DNA from: Pantoea eucalypti
GTDB taxonomy: Bacteria > Pseudomonadota > Gammaproteobacteria > Enterobacterales > Enterobacteriaceae
DNA: 64,000 nt
NCBI RefSeq assembly: GCF_009646115.1
Contig: NZ_CP045720.1
Coordinates: 1,302,001 to 1,366,000, forward strand
Reading direction: 5' to 3'
Every line of letters starts with the position of its first letter. The first letter of the stretch is position 1. The position numbers were made by a program, and so were the translations under genes. This document shows, piece after piece, positions 50,401 through 55,710 of the stretch. The notes under the pieces are model-generated. The model did not search any database. It saw nothing but the letters and a program-made list of their open reading frames with translations, and had not been told where the DNA came from.

Positions 50401-53131
50401 GGTGGGCAACAGCCAGCTCAGCGCTACCGTGGGTGCGGGCGGCGCCTTCAGCACCACGGTAACGCCGGATATTCTGGGCACGCTGGCACAGGGCAACGTG
50501 ACGGTAGGGGCTTCGGTCACGGATGCAGCGGGCAATACCGCCAGCACCAGCGCCGGTGTCCGCGTCGATACGCTGCTGCCGACCATCACGGTGAATCCGC
50601 TGTTCGGCGACGGTCTGCTGAACGTGGCAGATGCGCTGTCGACGCAGATCATCAGCGGCGTCGTGGGCGGTGCGGAAACCGGGTCGCGTGTGGTGGTGTC
50701 GGTGGGCGCACAGCAGTTTGTGACGGCAACGGATGCGAATGGCAACTTTACCGTCTCGCTGACGCCTGCGCTGCTGCAGGGGATTGCCGATGGTAACCTG
50801 ACGGTCGGATTCAGTGTCACCGACAGCGCCGGTAACACCACCAGCACCACTGCCGGGGCGCTGGTAGGTATTCACAATCTGCCGAAGGTCACGCTCAATC
50901 CGCTGTTTGGTGACGGCGTGCTTAACCTGGCTGAATCGCTGGTCACGCAGACTATCAGCGGCACCGTCTCCGGGCTGGCGGCGGGCAGCAGCGTCAGGCT
51001 GGCGATTGGCAGTACCAACGTCACCGCGCAGGTCAACGCCGACGGTACGTTCTCTACTGCCGTCTCGCCAGCGGTGCTCTCGACGCTGCTTAACGGTAAC
51101 TTCACCGTCAGTGCGTCGGTCGCCGACACGGTCGGTAACGTCAGCAGCACCAGCGCGGGCGTCTCCCTGGGACTGGTCCAGCCAACCCTGACAGTGAATA
51201 CGGTGTTTGGCGACGGTGTGCTGAGCGCCCTGGATCTGGCTTCCAGCCAGACCCTGAGCGGGACCTCCAGCCTTTCAGCGGGTTCTGTCGTCAGCGCCAC
51301 ACTGAATGGCCAGACCTATACCACCAAAGTAGTGAGTGGCGGCAACTGGAGCATCAGCGTGCCAAAAGCGGACCTTGCCTTGATCACTGACGGCATTAAA
51401 ACCGTGACGGTCACTGGCACCGATGCCTACGGAAATGTGGTGAACAGCAGTGGAACGCTGAACGCCATCAGCCAGTCGACGCCAGTGGTCGCCATTACCT
51501 CACTGTTTGGAGACGGTGCGTTGAGCGCGGTGGATGTAAAAACCGCACAGACTATCTCAGGTACCGCCAGCAATGCTGAGGGATCGGTGGTGCGGGTGAC
51601 GCTGGGTGGGCAGACATACAGCACTACCGTGAGCAGCAATGGCAACTGGAGTCTCTCTGTTCCGGCAGCTAACCTCGCCGCCATTGCAGATGGACTACAG
51701 ACTGTCACCGCCAGCGTCATCAACGGTGCAGGTACCAGTGGTTCCACTTCGGCGTCGCTGGGTGTGGTGAGTCACACCACGCCGACGGTCAGCGTGAACA
51801 GCTTCTTTGGTGGCGATGGCTACCTCAACATCTCAGAGGCTAATGCCCCTGAGACCATCAGAGGAACCAGCACTAACGCGGCGGGTGGCACGGTAACGGT
51901 GAACGTGGCGGGCAACATCCTCACCACCACCATCGGTGCGAACGGCGCATGGAGCATCAGCGTGCCATCAGCGACGCTGAAAGGCATTCCGGACGGCAGC
52001 CATCCGCTGACCGTGACGGTGGCGGATATTGGTGGCAACACCGCGACCAGTACCAGCAGCTTTACCGCGTTGTCGCATAATCAGCCGCTGGTGGGTGTTG
52101 ATCCTGTACTCAGCATTGTGGGTTCTCTGCTCAGCGGTCTGGTGGTGCAGGGCGGATCGCTGAATGCCGCGCAGGGCTCAAAAGTCAGCGTAACGTTGCT
52201 TCTGGCCAACGGCAACAACGGTCCGACGCTGAACACCACAACCGATGCGCTGGGGCGTTATGCGGTTAACTTCTCACCGTCACTGCTGTCGGTGGGTGGC
52301 CTGCTGCTGTCGCTGAGTACGCTGGCAAAAGTTTCGATTACCGACGCAGCCGGTAACAGTTACACCACCACAAACACGCTGTTGCTGGGTGCTGTGCTGC
52401 CGGTCACGCTGGCGGCATCCGAGTCGCTTGCGCTGTTCTCAATAGCGGATGACAGCGCCACGGTCGCCAGTGCCAGCACGGAAACGCAGCACAATACGAG
52501 CACCAGCAGCGACGATAACAGCGCCCATGTCGCAGTGACCTCGACGCTGATTACCGAAGCGGATACCGTAACGCCGGTCAGCAGTGAAACCGCCACAGCG
52601 AGTGACACCGCGGTGGCAGCGGCACCGGCAGAGGAGGCGGGCTATACCATCGGCGGCGTAGTGATTACGCTGGCTGATGGCACGACGGCAGAAGGGGCGT
52701 CGGTTACCGGCAGCAGCGGCGCGGATACCGTGACGGTCAGTGACCTTAACTTTACCCATATTGATGGCGGCGCAGGCACGGATACACTTGTGCTTAACGG
52801 TGAGTACCTCAGTCTGGACCTCACCGCGCTGGGCCTGAAAGTTGAACACATTGAAGTGCTCGATTTGGGTAAAACCGGCACCAACTCCGTGAAACTCGAT
52901 CTCAATGAGGCACTCAATATTACGGACAAACAGAGTGACGATTTGATGATCAAAGGCGCGGATGGCAGTCAGGTCACCCTGGCAAACAGCAACGGCGGTA
53001 TCTGGGAAGTGACTGGCGAGCGCACGGTAGAGGGCAGAGTCTTTGAGATCTACCACAACTCGGCGCTGACCAGTGAGAACACCCTGGGTGATGTGCTGGT
53101 GCAGCAGAATCTGCAGGTTCATGTGGTGTAG
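35432..53131 (+). CDS. Giant Bap/BapA-like biofilm adhesin with about 54 Ig-like repeats
   Basis: 5899 residues, well above Salmonella BapA (about 3800). It is predicted to be exported in one step to the cell surface. Residues 1-140 resemble the BapA prefix domain (MAELTQSRVDIISRENGTLL, DLVLKMRDGSTVRYQKFF). A hydrophobic stretch and a glycine tract (about 145-175) follow. Then come about 54 tandem Ig-like repeats of roughly 100 residues (nt 35985-52410), each with a GDxxLNxxE entry, a GQxVTVTLGGQTY strand, a W-containing strand and a DAAGN turn. The C-terminal 240 residues hold a Ser/Thr/Ala-rich linker, an RTX-like GGAGTDTLVL stretch and a terminal domain likely to carry the type I signal. 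I noticed no cysteine. The ATG follows AGAGG by six bases. Dedicated export genes lie downstream. bapA is the likely name by analogy. Confidence 0.9.
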   Translation: MAELTQSRVDIISRENGTLLSQTTDGSSQSINLTEPSVVRISGTRDMVTQFERQGNDLVLKMRDGSTVRYQKFFLDDADGQHSELVFDDGVNPPEHALFPQTAEGAELASRSITPTYESLDSVEPLLLADNANTSMGVITAGGLGVLGLAGLAVGIGGGGGGGGGNGGGNAGGTDPGTPVTPGTPAITLNAFAGDNVLDNAEKTTDQVLSGTTSNVEAGQIVTVTLGGQTYNTTVGTDGSWSVTIPAAALAGLPAGTTTIDVSVSNAVGTGATGSLPVTVAAADPGTPATPVISLNPFAGDNLLDNSEKTTPQTLSGSTSNVEAGQVVTVTLGGQSYSSSVAADGSWSITVPVDALSALASGNTTLTATVTNQAGTAASGSLTFNVEPPLTEPGTPVITINQFAGDDVLSNSEKATDQLLSGSTSNVEAGQVVTITLGNQTFSAVVDAQGNWSVTLSPAALNALNAGSLAISAVVTNQAGIEASENRAISVDTPVVTGPPAVTVDEFTGDNQLSNAEKTTDQTVTGSTSNIEPGQVVTVTLGGQTYSGSVDAQGNWSITLPSAALSALAAGETTLTVSVSNTAGNTVTSSLPISVEAPVTQPGEPTVTINEFAGDDILSNDEKGTAQTLSGTTTNVEAGQTVTIIFGGQTYAGIVDGSGNWSVTVPAGALGNLSAGSNVISATVSNVDGVSAGETRDISVEAPVTEPGVPALTLNEFAGDNDLSNAEKASDQPVSGTVTNVEAGQIVTVTLGGQTYSASVQGDGSWSVTVPSAALNALAAGTTTLTASVSNAAGDTATTSESITVEAPATQPGEATVTINAFAGDDILSNSEKATDQLLSGTTTNIAEGQQVTITLNGETFTATVGADGNWSVSIPASSLAALAAGSTTLNATVTDTLGAAVSETRDFLVASAGTSPNAPTLTVNAFAEDNILSNDEKLEAQAVSGSTTNIEAGQIVTVTLGGERYSGTVNPDGSWNIAIPADALGALAAGSASLVVTVSNAAGTSVSDTLAITVEPPVTEPGQPTLIINQFAGDDVLSNDEKTSDQLLSGSSTNVEVGQIVTVTLGDQTYSATVGADGSWSLNVPASALAALAAGSATIAATVSSQAGIIASEDRAIVVDTPAQPETPTVAIALFAGDDLVDNSEKALDQTLSGTTSNVEAGQTVTITLGGQNYSATVNPDGSWSTQIPSAALSALAAGSTAIAVSVTTVAGAVATDTRDINVAPAAGEPGIVSINEPVSADGFLNLQELSSDLIISGSAVGVNPGQTVQLNFNGGNYSAVVSSNGVWSVTVPASALTDITDGVKQISVTTVDASNTLLTASAPLNVVASTLPQITLNESAITDGILNRTEAGSDLLIGGSTGKAVAGQQVEVELNGKTYSTTVNADGSWSLPVPASDLALLAQGANSLIITAIDEAGNRADQTVNFSVDTLPPTLIVAEVAGGDGILNSSEVTAGVPVSGSGALPGERVSVSLNNQSYSATVDEQGNWTVDLPPAALQALSDGSSYTLTVTLTDASGNIATQTQPLLVNTQLPVAAVTAPGGDGVLTSNELTQPLLISGTGTTGDTVTVGLNGKTYNAVVDENGTWSASVPVADLGPLTNQTYPVTVTVTDPAGNSSSQDTSLRVATSVPALTINDLTNDGAINNSDAQQPLIVSGTGDEGDIIRVTLNNVTYSAVVAQGGNWSVNIPASDLANVPNGTQTVTVVATDADGNTTQTGSPLIFATTPPLLEVSTPGSDGYINIAEHTQDLTLDGRGGAQGDTVTVTFNNETYTATVDTNGAWSVTVPAAIVSQLGDEIYPINVAISDAYGNTTTQLTSVTVLAATSPALTIDPVTSDNQVDSAEQLSDILVTGNVTGVPAGSPVLLTINGQSYDGEVLANGRWSVTLPAGSLGGLGEKTFTVAITDQAGNPALPAEGQFSVVILPEPSLSVTPISGDNALNGLEAQSDLTVSGGSANLPANSPISVTLEPNGTVYTTTTDINGSWTLTVPAADLANLPQGNTTVTVSTGDVQINQPLLVATTPLADPEINTPFTDGILNTDEASVAQTLTGSVQPGQAVSVTLGGISYPATVAANGEWRVTLPPDALQALPQGSNPVTVTVSDVAGNSTSISEPLIVDTGLPALTVNPIAIDGIINATETTTDLNLSGTVAPGGSVSLVLNNQTYEAVVAADGSWTATVPAASLQLLPEGRYDLNVTVTTLSGNVATTPFPVTVDTTPPDFSFDTPAGDGVLNIAEQANGFSFSGAGTEGDSVSVTLNGVTYTGTVEAGGNWTLAVPPAALAGLTNGISYPVVITVTDEAGNSNSQNSALTVATTPPPLVVAPISGDNALNTGELAEPLVVSGSGQNGDIVTVQLNDQIYSTTVGVNGQWTLQIASEALAALPSGSNLVTVTETSANGNQSSQVIDLNVATSPEIQPALTIDSSTFAGDGIVTAAEQLQPITVRGSSSNVEAGQQVIISLNGTEYSGVVAASGNWSIILPAGALAELGEGNQTLNVSVINVVGNTASSPLNFSVDNTLPSIALAPISDDNYLNAQEVNGAIVVSGSTSGLPDGSIVTVVANGTPVSVTVAAEGSWSLTLPAGTFTGTADGPQIITVTASDANGTELATSDATLTVVASALPVATPGVAFNDGILNGEEASAGGVITGSTGVTGDGQTVVVTLGGSNYSGTVDATGNWQVAVPADILAALPQGNAPYTVVVSDVAGNTSQANGNIVVDTVPPVLNFITPSDGIINAAESQQPLTLTGSSEANALIVASFNGTTLSTTADVNGSWSLALPATVYTGLGNGSYPLTVTASDAAGNATTTSRDLALKVEPGTLPTLTLDAFAGNNVVDGAERLTDQRLSGTTTNVEAGQLVTVNIEGTVYSATVQASGAWSLTVPAGALAAINDGSASFTVAVSDVAGNTTSRDLNFDVNSNASGLAMDAISQDNYLNAQELGQSLIVTGTSVNVPEGSTVTLLFNNISYTAQVSATGRWSAIVPAEALTALADGPYTVTVTATDSGGSTLSSEATLNVLATTLPAPQILSAFGDGVLNSSEIATAQTLSGTTGVTGDGQRVSVQLNGVTYNGTVDSNGNWQINVPATALADLPEDVISYTVTVQDAAGNTGSTPGSVTVDLTPPTLTLNAVAGDNSVNIAESLAPIVLSGSSNAEAGQQVTITLNNQLWTTTVTQEGDWSLTLPAGSLAGIQAGAYILTVTVSDAAGNPVTETREITVATGALSVSINTPFGDGYLNLAEQGVGQTLTGSTGVPGDGQTVTVTLGGNDYPATVDAQGNWTLNLTPAQVQTLDEGINTLVVNASDAAGNSGLLTSAVTVDLTPPVLSVNPIGGDNIINSLEVLEAVAISGSATVADAGQTVTVSFQNVDYTTLVLSDGTWQVTLPASVVQGLADNTYPVVVSMTDAAGNPAALVETTLTRNADSQNLPTLTLGTLSEDNFLNQAESQQDLSIGGTSTNLAEGQLVAVTLNGLQYSGTVTANGSWTVTVPAAELGNLPDGDQLVQVVATDASGNPASASGSLVVLASAQVQPTLTMNVVAGDDVINSTESTAEVAVSGSSTLLAAGTVVTVSLSGTDYTTTTTLDANGIWTVNVPSAAFADVAPGSSQTFTVSATDVAGNPATATKEVDFITTRPVLTDITVSAGDTLNLSESLQDLTISGTTTGAIPVTVTLNNVSYTATADADGNWTITVPTADVQQLADGPNAIIVSVTDAAGNITTDTTTSLDVAFNTLPALTLNRPFGDSLLSLAETEGPITLSGDSTNLPEGSVVNIALGGLTFSTTTDVSGSWTLNLASGALTGLDDGLTQVVVTAVDAAGNPAQATAGVEILQTPPVSADFAVTQFGDNVINISEAASVQQVTGTSTVVAGQTLSVTAGDDAIPLSVTVDASGNWTASLTPEVIASLGSGEHTLTLTTTDRAGNTTEATKTFISAITPIADPSLDTPFIDGRINAAEAAAGGSLTGAVNVDNAAGVTVTLNGTVYSATLSQDGSRWSLDLPPAVLQSLPDGNWPVTVTVTDVNGNTGSFGGTVLVAINSLPDVSLNLPFGDGALNAAEAGTEQILTGTTGISGAGQTVSVLISGFNNDQPLAATVQTDGSWSLALSPAQLATFTSGTHTITVTATDIAGNSDNTALNVVTEVAVPVPGFNPGAFGGDNLLNISEAAAGVTLTGTTGSVGANQAVSITVDVNGSRYSGSVDGDGNWTVDIPPDALSSLGSGPQTLTVNVVDAAGNSASAQLPFTADLTAPQPAVNPEFLGSYVNSSDVAAGITLSGTTGEVGANQTVGLTLDGTTYTATVDANGNWTVPLTQAQLSALPDATYPVSVTATDAAGNSTTITSSLVLDKTPPVLSFTDFTGDNVVNYAESIQPQILSGTTTGAETGAVVTVSLNTTILGTAIVDGNGNWSVTLTSEQMATFTPSTTLTLAVTDLAGNTATVPVSLTVDLTPPPGPLVTLDTVSGDNIISTQDVAGGVAVSGTSANLGANGSVEVVINGVPYTTTLDASGNWSTGALPVTAFGNADGSVGITVTATDGTTPVTTSGNVLIDLTAPTLSINTFAGDNQVNGNESTLSQAITGTADIAEAGRTVVVTFNGQTYNAVVQTNGTWSTTVPASAMQALTDGTTPITAQLTDAAGNVGTATQTVTVDTAAPLVLVDAFLGDNVVNAADLVLGQVLTGSAQGAEGQTISLYLGDAAPIATTTVGADGRWSIDLAPNVLSSLNDGALVFGVRVNDLAGNQTDATLTVNKVVNSALTLVVDSVFGDGTLSALDTTVAQTISGTALSAGVGATVSVVLGGTTLSASVGQDGKWAIVVPPSVLGLLTDGQLDIDVTLTDAAGNTRTVGETATAIVDAVPVVGPLTGLFGGDDLLNIAEAAAGQLVGGVISNAAEGSQVTVTFGSKTYSTTVQAGGRWSVNLPGSDLTSLLDGNLTLGVSVRDAVGNVASNSASIGIFTQTPSISLTSLFGDGVLNLADIATGQVISGVVNNVAQGSVVTLSVGNSQLSATVGAGGAFSTTVTPDILGTLAQGNVTVGASVTDAAGNTASTSAGVRVDTLLPTITVNPLFGDGLLNVADALSTQIISGVVGGAETGSRVVVSVGAQQFVTATDANGNFTVSLTPALLQGIADGNLTVGFSVTDSAGNTTSTTAGALVGIHNLPKVTLNPLFGDGVLNLAESLVTQTISGTVSGLAAGSSVRLAIGSTNVTAQVNADGTFSTAVSPAVLSTLLNGNFTVSASVADTVGNVSSTSAGVSLGLVQPTLTVNTVFGDGVLSALDLASSQTLSGTSSLSAGSVVSATLNGQTYTTKVVSGGNWSISVPKADLALITDGIKTVTVTGTDAYGNVVNSSGTLNAISQSTPVVAITSLFGDGALSAVDVKTAQTISGTASNAEGSVVRVTLGGQTYSTTVSSNGNWSLSVPAANLAAIADGLQTVTASVINGAGTSGSTSASLGVVSHTTPTVSVNSFFGGDGYLNISEANAPETIRGTSTNAAGGTVTVNVAGNILTTTIGANGAWSISVPSATLKGIPDGSHPLTVTVADIGGNTATSTSSFTALSHNQPLVGVDPVLSIVGSLLSGLVVQGGSLNAAQGSKVSVTLLLANGNNGPTLNTTTDALGRYAVNFSPSLLSVGGLLLSLSTLAKVSITDAAGNSYTTTNTLLLGAVLPVTLAASESLALFSIADDSATVASASTETQHNTSTSSDDNSAHVAVTSTLITEADTVTPVSSETATASDTAVAAAPAEEAGYTIGGVVITLADGTTAEGASVTGSSGADTVTVSDLNFTHIDGGAGTDTLVLNGEYLSLDLTALGLKVEHIEVLDLGKTGTNSVKLDLNEALNITDKQSDDLMIKGADGSQVTLANSNGGIWEVTGERTVEGRVFEIYHNSALTSENTLGDVLVQQNLQVHVV
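35985..52410 (+). repeat. Tandem Ig-like repeat array within the adhesin gene
   Basis: By reading the translation I count 53 complete repeats and one degenerate final repeat. Repeats 1-10 (about 35985-39126) average 105 residues and share FAGDDxLSNxEK, TTNVEAGQ and a proline-rich linker (VTEPGxP). Repeats 11-46 are more varied and average 100 residues, many ending in VDTxPP. Repeats 47-53 (about 49980-52088) share the entry FGDGxLN and have less conserved tryptophans; 48-50 replace W with F. Repeat 54 lacks the usual entry motif. Confidence 0.8.
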
Positions 53132-53472
53132 CAATAATAACGTCGGTCAGGCTGATCGGAGAAGCGGGTGCGAAAGCACCCGCTTTTTTATTTAGTCACG
53201 TGATAATTTATTTTCCAGATAATCGCCAATATTCATTAGCAGAATGAAAGATTAGGGTAGGTGCAACAAACGGCGTCACGCCGTGAATCATTATTCTGGC
53301 TCCCTTTGTCGCTTTATCAGCGTCCTCTTTCTCCATCCCTGTTACCTGCGGGTAACCAGTTCCGACCAGCGGAAACGGGCAGCATCAGCTGACCCACCAC
53401 CTGTCGACAGCCTTAACGTCCGGTTTATCCGGGCGTTTTAGTCTGCGTTTCTGTTCTGAACTGAGGTTACCT
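53132..53472. promoter_or_regulatory. Spacer between the adhesin and the second repeat protein
   Basis: The 341-bp gap opens with the adhesin terminator. It also holds two small perfect hairpins, acggcg-tca-cgccgt (53270-53284) and gttacc-tgcg-ggtaac (53341-53356). The middle part is moderately AT-rich. A separate promoter for the downstream gene probably lies here, but I cannot place its elements with confidence. Confidence 0.45.
53163..53189 (+). terminator. Intrinsic terminator after the adhesin gene
   Basis: A 9-bp stem agcgggtgc/gcacccgct with a GAAA loop is followed by seven T residues (to 53189), about 30 bases past the stop. The adhesin is therefore probably transcribed separately from its secretion genes. 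Confidence 0.9.
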
Positions 53473-55407
53473 ATGTCAACACGTGATACGTTTCGTTCTG
53501 TCCGGCTTGAATCCATTTTCCAGACGGCAGTCAGCGACTTTGCCGTTACCGACAGCACGCTGCCAGCCATCGTGCCACTTCCCCTGCAAAGCCTGAGCCT
53601 TCCGGTGGCTGCGCAAAGCCTGAACCTGCCAATCAGCACTTTCTCCACGGAATCGCTGCATAGCAGCCCGGTTAATGACAACACGCTGTCCACGGTGAAG
53701 AGTTCATCTCCCCCGGCACTACGGCCTTACGAACCCATCGCCATGGACGGCGTTATCGCCAGCTGGGAAGCGCATAAGCCAGTACATCTGCGGGGGCGTG
53801 CTGAAGGTGAAGCGGGTTCAACAGTGACACTGACTTTTAACGACCAGAGCTGGCACAGTACGGTCAATAAGTGGGGCTACTGGAACGCCTCTATGCCCGC
53901 TGAGGCGCTAAAAGGGGTGCCGGATGGCAATCACAGCCTGCAATTGACCCTCACCAATAAAGCGGGCCACAGTACCACTACCGACGTCGATTTTGGTCTC
54001 TATGCTGATCGCACCATCAAACCGACACTGACCGTGGATACGGTCAGTGGTGACAACGCGGTGAGTATTGCCGAGAGCATTTATGGTGTTGAGATCAGCG
54101 GCAGCGCAACACACCTGCCGGTGGGGTCGGTGCTGAAACTAACGCTGGGCACGCAAACCACCACCGCGCACATGGAAAGTGACGGCAAATGGTACGGTTC
54201 TTTTGCTGAAAGTGATTTAACCGCGCTGCCGGATGGCGTTTACAGCCTCAACGTCACGGCGACCGATCCCAACGGAAAAACGGCAACTGACTCTCACGAT
54301 TTGACGCTGATCACTCATCAGAGCAGCCTGCCACAGATAACCTTCGATAAGATTACTGCGGACGATGTGATTAACCTTGCGGAAAGCCAGCAGGATCTGC
54401 TGCTGAGCGGCATGCTGACCACCGTCATGCCGGGCCATCAGCTGGTTATCAGCGGCGCCAACGGAAAAGATTATAACGCCACCCTGGGCCAGGAAGGACA
54501 CTGGCAGGTGATCATCCCGGCAGCGGAGGTGAACGCCTTTATCAGCGCCGGGGAAATCCGTGCCTGGTCCATTGATGGGGCAAAAAACTACACCGACGTC
54601 ACCCATGAACTGAATATCCACACGGATTTACAGCAGGTCTACACCGAAATGGATATCGGTGGTGACATGATCCTCAACTATCAGGAAGCGCAGCACGATC
54701 TGAGCTTCTATATTGAGGGTTGCAGAACACTGGAAATCAATGGGATAACCTACCAGCCTGACGCAAAAGGCATGGTCACGATGACCTCCAGCGAGCTTAT
54801 GGCGCTGCCGGATGGTCCGGTCACCGCCACTTTCCATCGCCAGGATGACTATGGCAACAGCGATACCCAAAGCTGGGACACGCTATTTACCGTTGCCGTA
54901 CATCAGCGGCCAACCCTGACGCTGGACATCGCCTTTGGCGACAACAAAATCGATGCTGCCGATGTGAACAGCTGGCATCTGATTCAGGGCAGTTCCAGCA
55001 ATCTGCAACCGGGGAGCCAGGTGGAATTAACGCTGGGCGATCAGCATTACAGCGCCAGTGTCAAAGCGGATGGTGGCTGGTCCCTGACCATTCTGGCCGG
55101 ACAACTGGCTCCACTGGATGAGGGGGAATATCCGATGACGGTCAGCGCCAAAGACAGCGCCGGTAATATCGCGACGGCCAGCCAGACGGTGCAGGTGGCA
55201 TCGCATACCGAAACGGCGAGCCTGATAGAGGGGCAGACGCTGGATCACCTGCTGGAAACCGTTAGTCAGACTCAGCAGGCAGAGACCGGGCATGTGGCAC
55301 AGGCATCTGTTGCTGTCCTCCCTCAGGAGAGCCATCTCTTCTCAGATGTGCCTTATACGCTTGCCGATCACCTGTTGCAGCATCCGGCAGCACAGTCGAT
55401 AGTGTGA
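53473..55407 (+). CDS. Short Bap-like Ig-repeat protein of unknown role
   Basis: 644 residues; I do not recognise a named family member. After about 95 residues of Ser/Leu/Pro-rich, low-complexity sequence there are about five Ig-like units related to the adhesin repeats (TLTVDTVSGDNAVSIAES, QITFDKITADDVINLAES, TLTLDIAFGDNKIDAADV entries). The last unit is the most adhesin-like (LTLGDQHYSASVKADGGWSL, KDSAGNIATASQ). It lacks the BapA prefix domain, the glycine tract and the RTX-like stretch. The C-terminal 70 residues (SLIEGQTLDHLLETVSQTQQ onward) are unlike the adhesin's end. One cysteine occurs (IEGCRTLEI). TGAGG precedes the ATG by six bases. No signal peptide is visible, so if secreted it probably uses the adjacent type I system. 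Confidence 0.82.
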   Translation: MSTRDTFRSVRLESIFQTAVSDFAVTDSTLPAIVPLPLQSLSLPVAAQSLNLPISTFSTESLHSSPVNDNTLSTVKSSSPPALRPYEPIAMDGVIASWEAHKPVHLRGRAEGEAGSTVTLTFNDQSWHSTVNKWGYWNASMPAEALKGVPDGNHSLQLTLTNKAGHSTTTDVDFGLYADRTIKPTLTVDTVSGDNAVSIAESIYGVEISGSATHLPVGSVLKLTLGTQTTTAHMESDGKWYGSFAESDLTALPDGVYSLNVTATDPNGKTATDSHDLTLITHQSSLPQITFDKITADDVINLAESQQDLLLSGMLTTVMPGHQLVISGANGKDYNATLGQEGHWQVIIPAAEVNAFISAGEIRAWSIDGAKNYTDVTHELNIHTDLQQVYTEMDIGGDMILNYQEAQHDLSFYIEGCRTLEINGITYQPDAKGMVTMTSSELMALPDGPVTATFHRQDDYGNSDTQSWDTLFTVAVHQRPTLTLDIAFGDNKIDAADVNSWHLIQGSSSNLQPGSQVELTLGDQHYSASVKADGGWSLTILAGQLAPLDEGEYPMTVSAKDSAGNIATASQTVQVASHTETASLIEGQTLDHLLETVSQTQQAETGHVAQASVAVLPQESHLFSDVPYTLADHLLQHPAAQSIV

Positions 55408-55710
55408 CGCTAAATCATTAGTAAAAGTACTGACTTCCGGGCAGGTCTGTTAAGCCTGTCTGGAGTGGTCAGGCGTGGCTGGGTGGTTAATTTTCATTCA
55501 TTCAGGCGGAATATTAAAGATTTCATCACTATTTAACAGGAATAAGTACAGAATATGATCTAATAATGTTAATAGTTATTTAGTGTCTCTGATGTTAATC
55601 ATAAATAAAATAATGCAATAACTCTGTCAGGATCTGATCGTCATCCCTTTTGCTCGCTTTGTTCACCAGGAAAAACATCATGATGATAAAACCCCCTGTT
55701 GGTATGGATA
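55408..55710. promoter_or_regulatory. AT-rich gap upstream of the secretion genes
   Basis: This 303-bp stretch is markedly AT-rich from about 55490 to 55620 and has no clear terminator after the 644-residue protein. It probably carries the promoter for the three secretion genes. An AGGAA at 55668-55672 lies upstream of ATG codons at 55680 and 55683 that open a 41-codon frame overlapping the start of the TolC-like gene in another phase. Confidence 0.45.
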
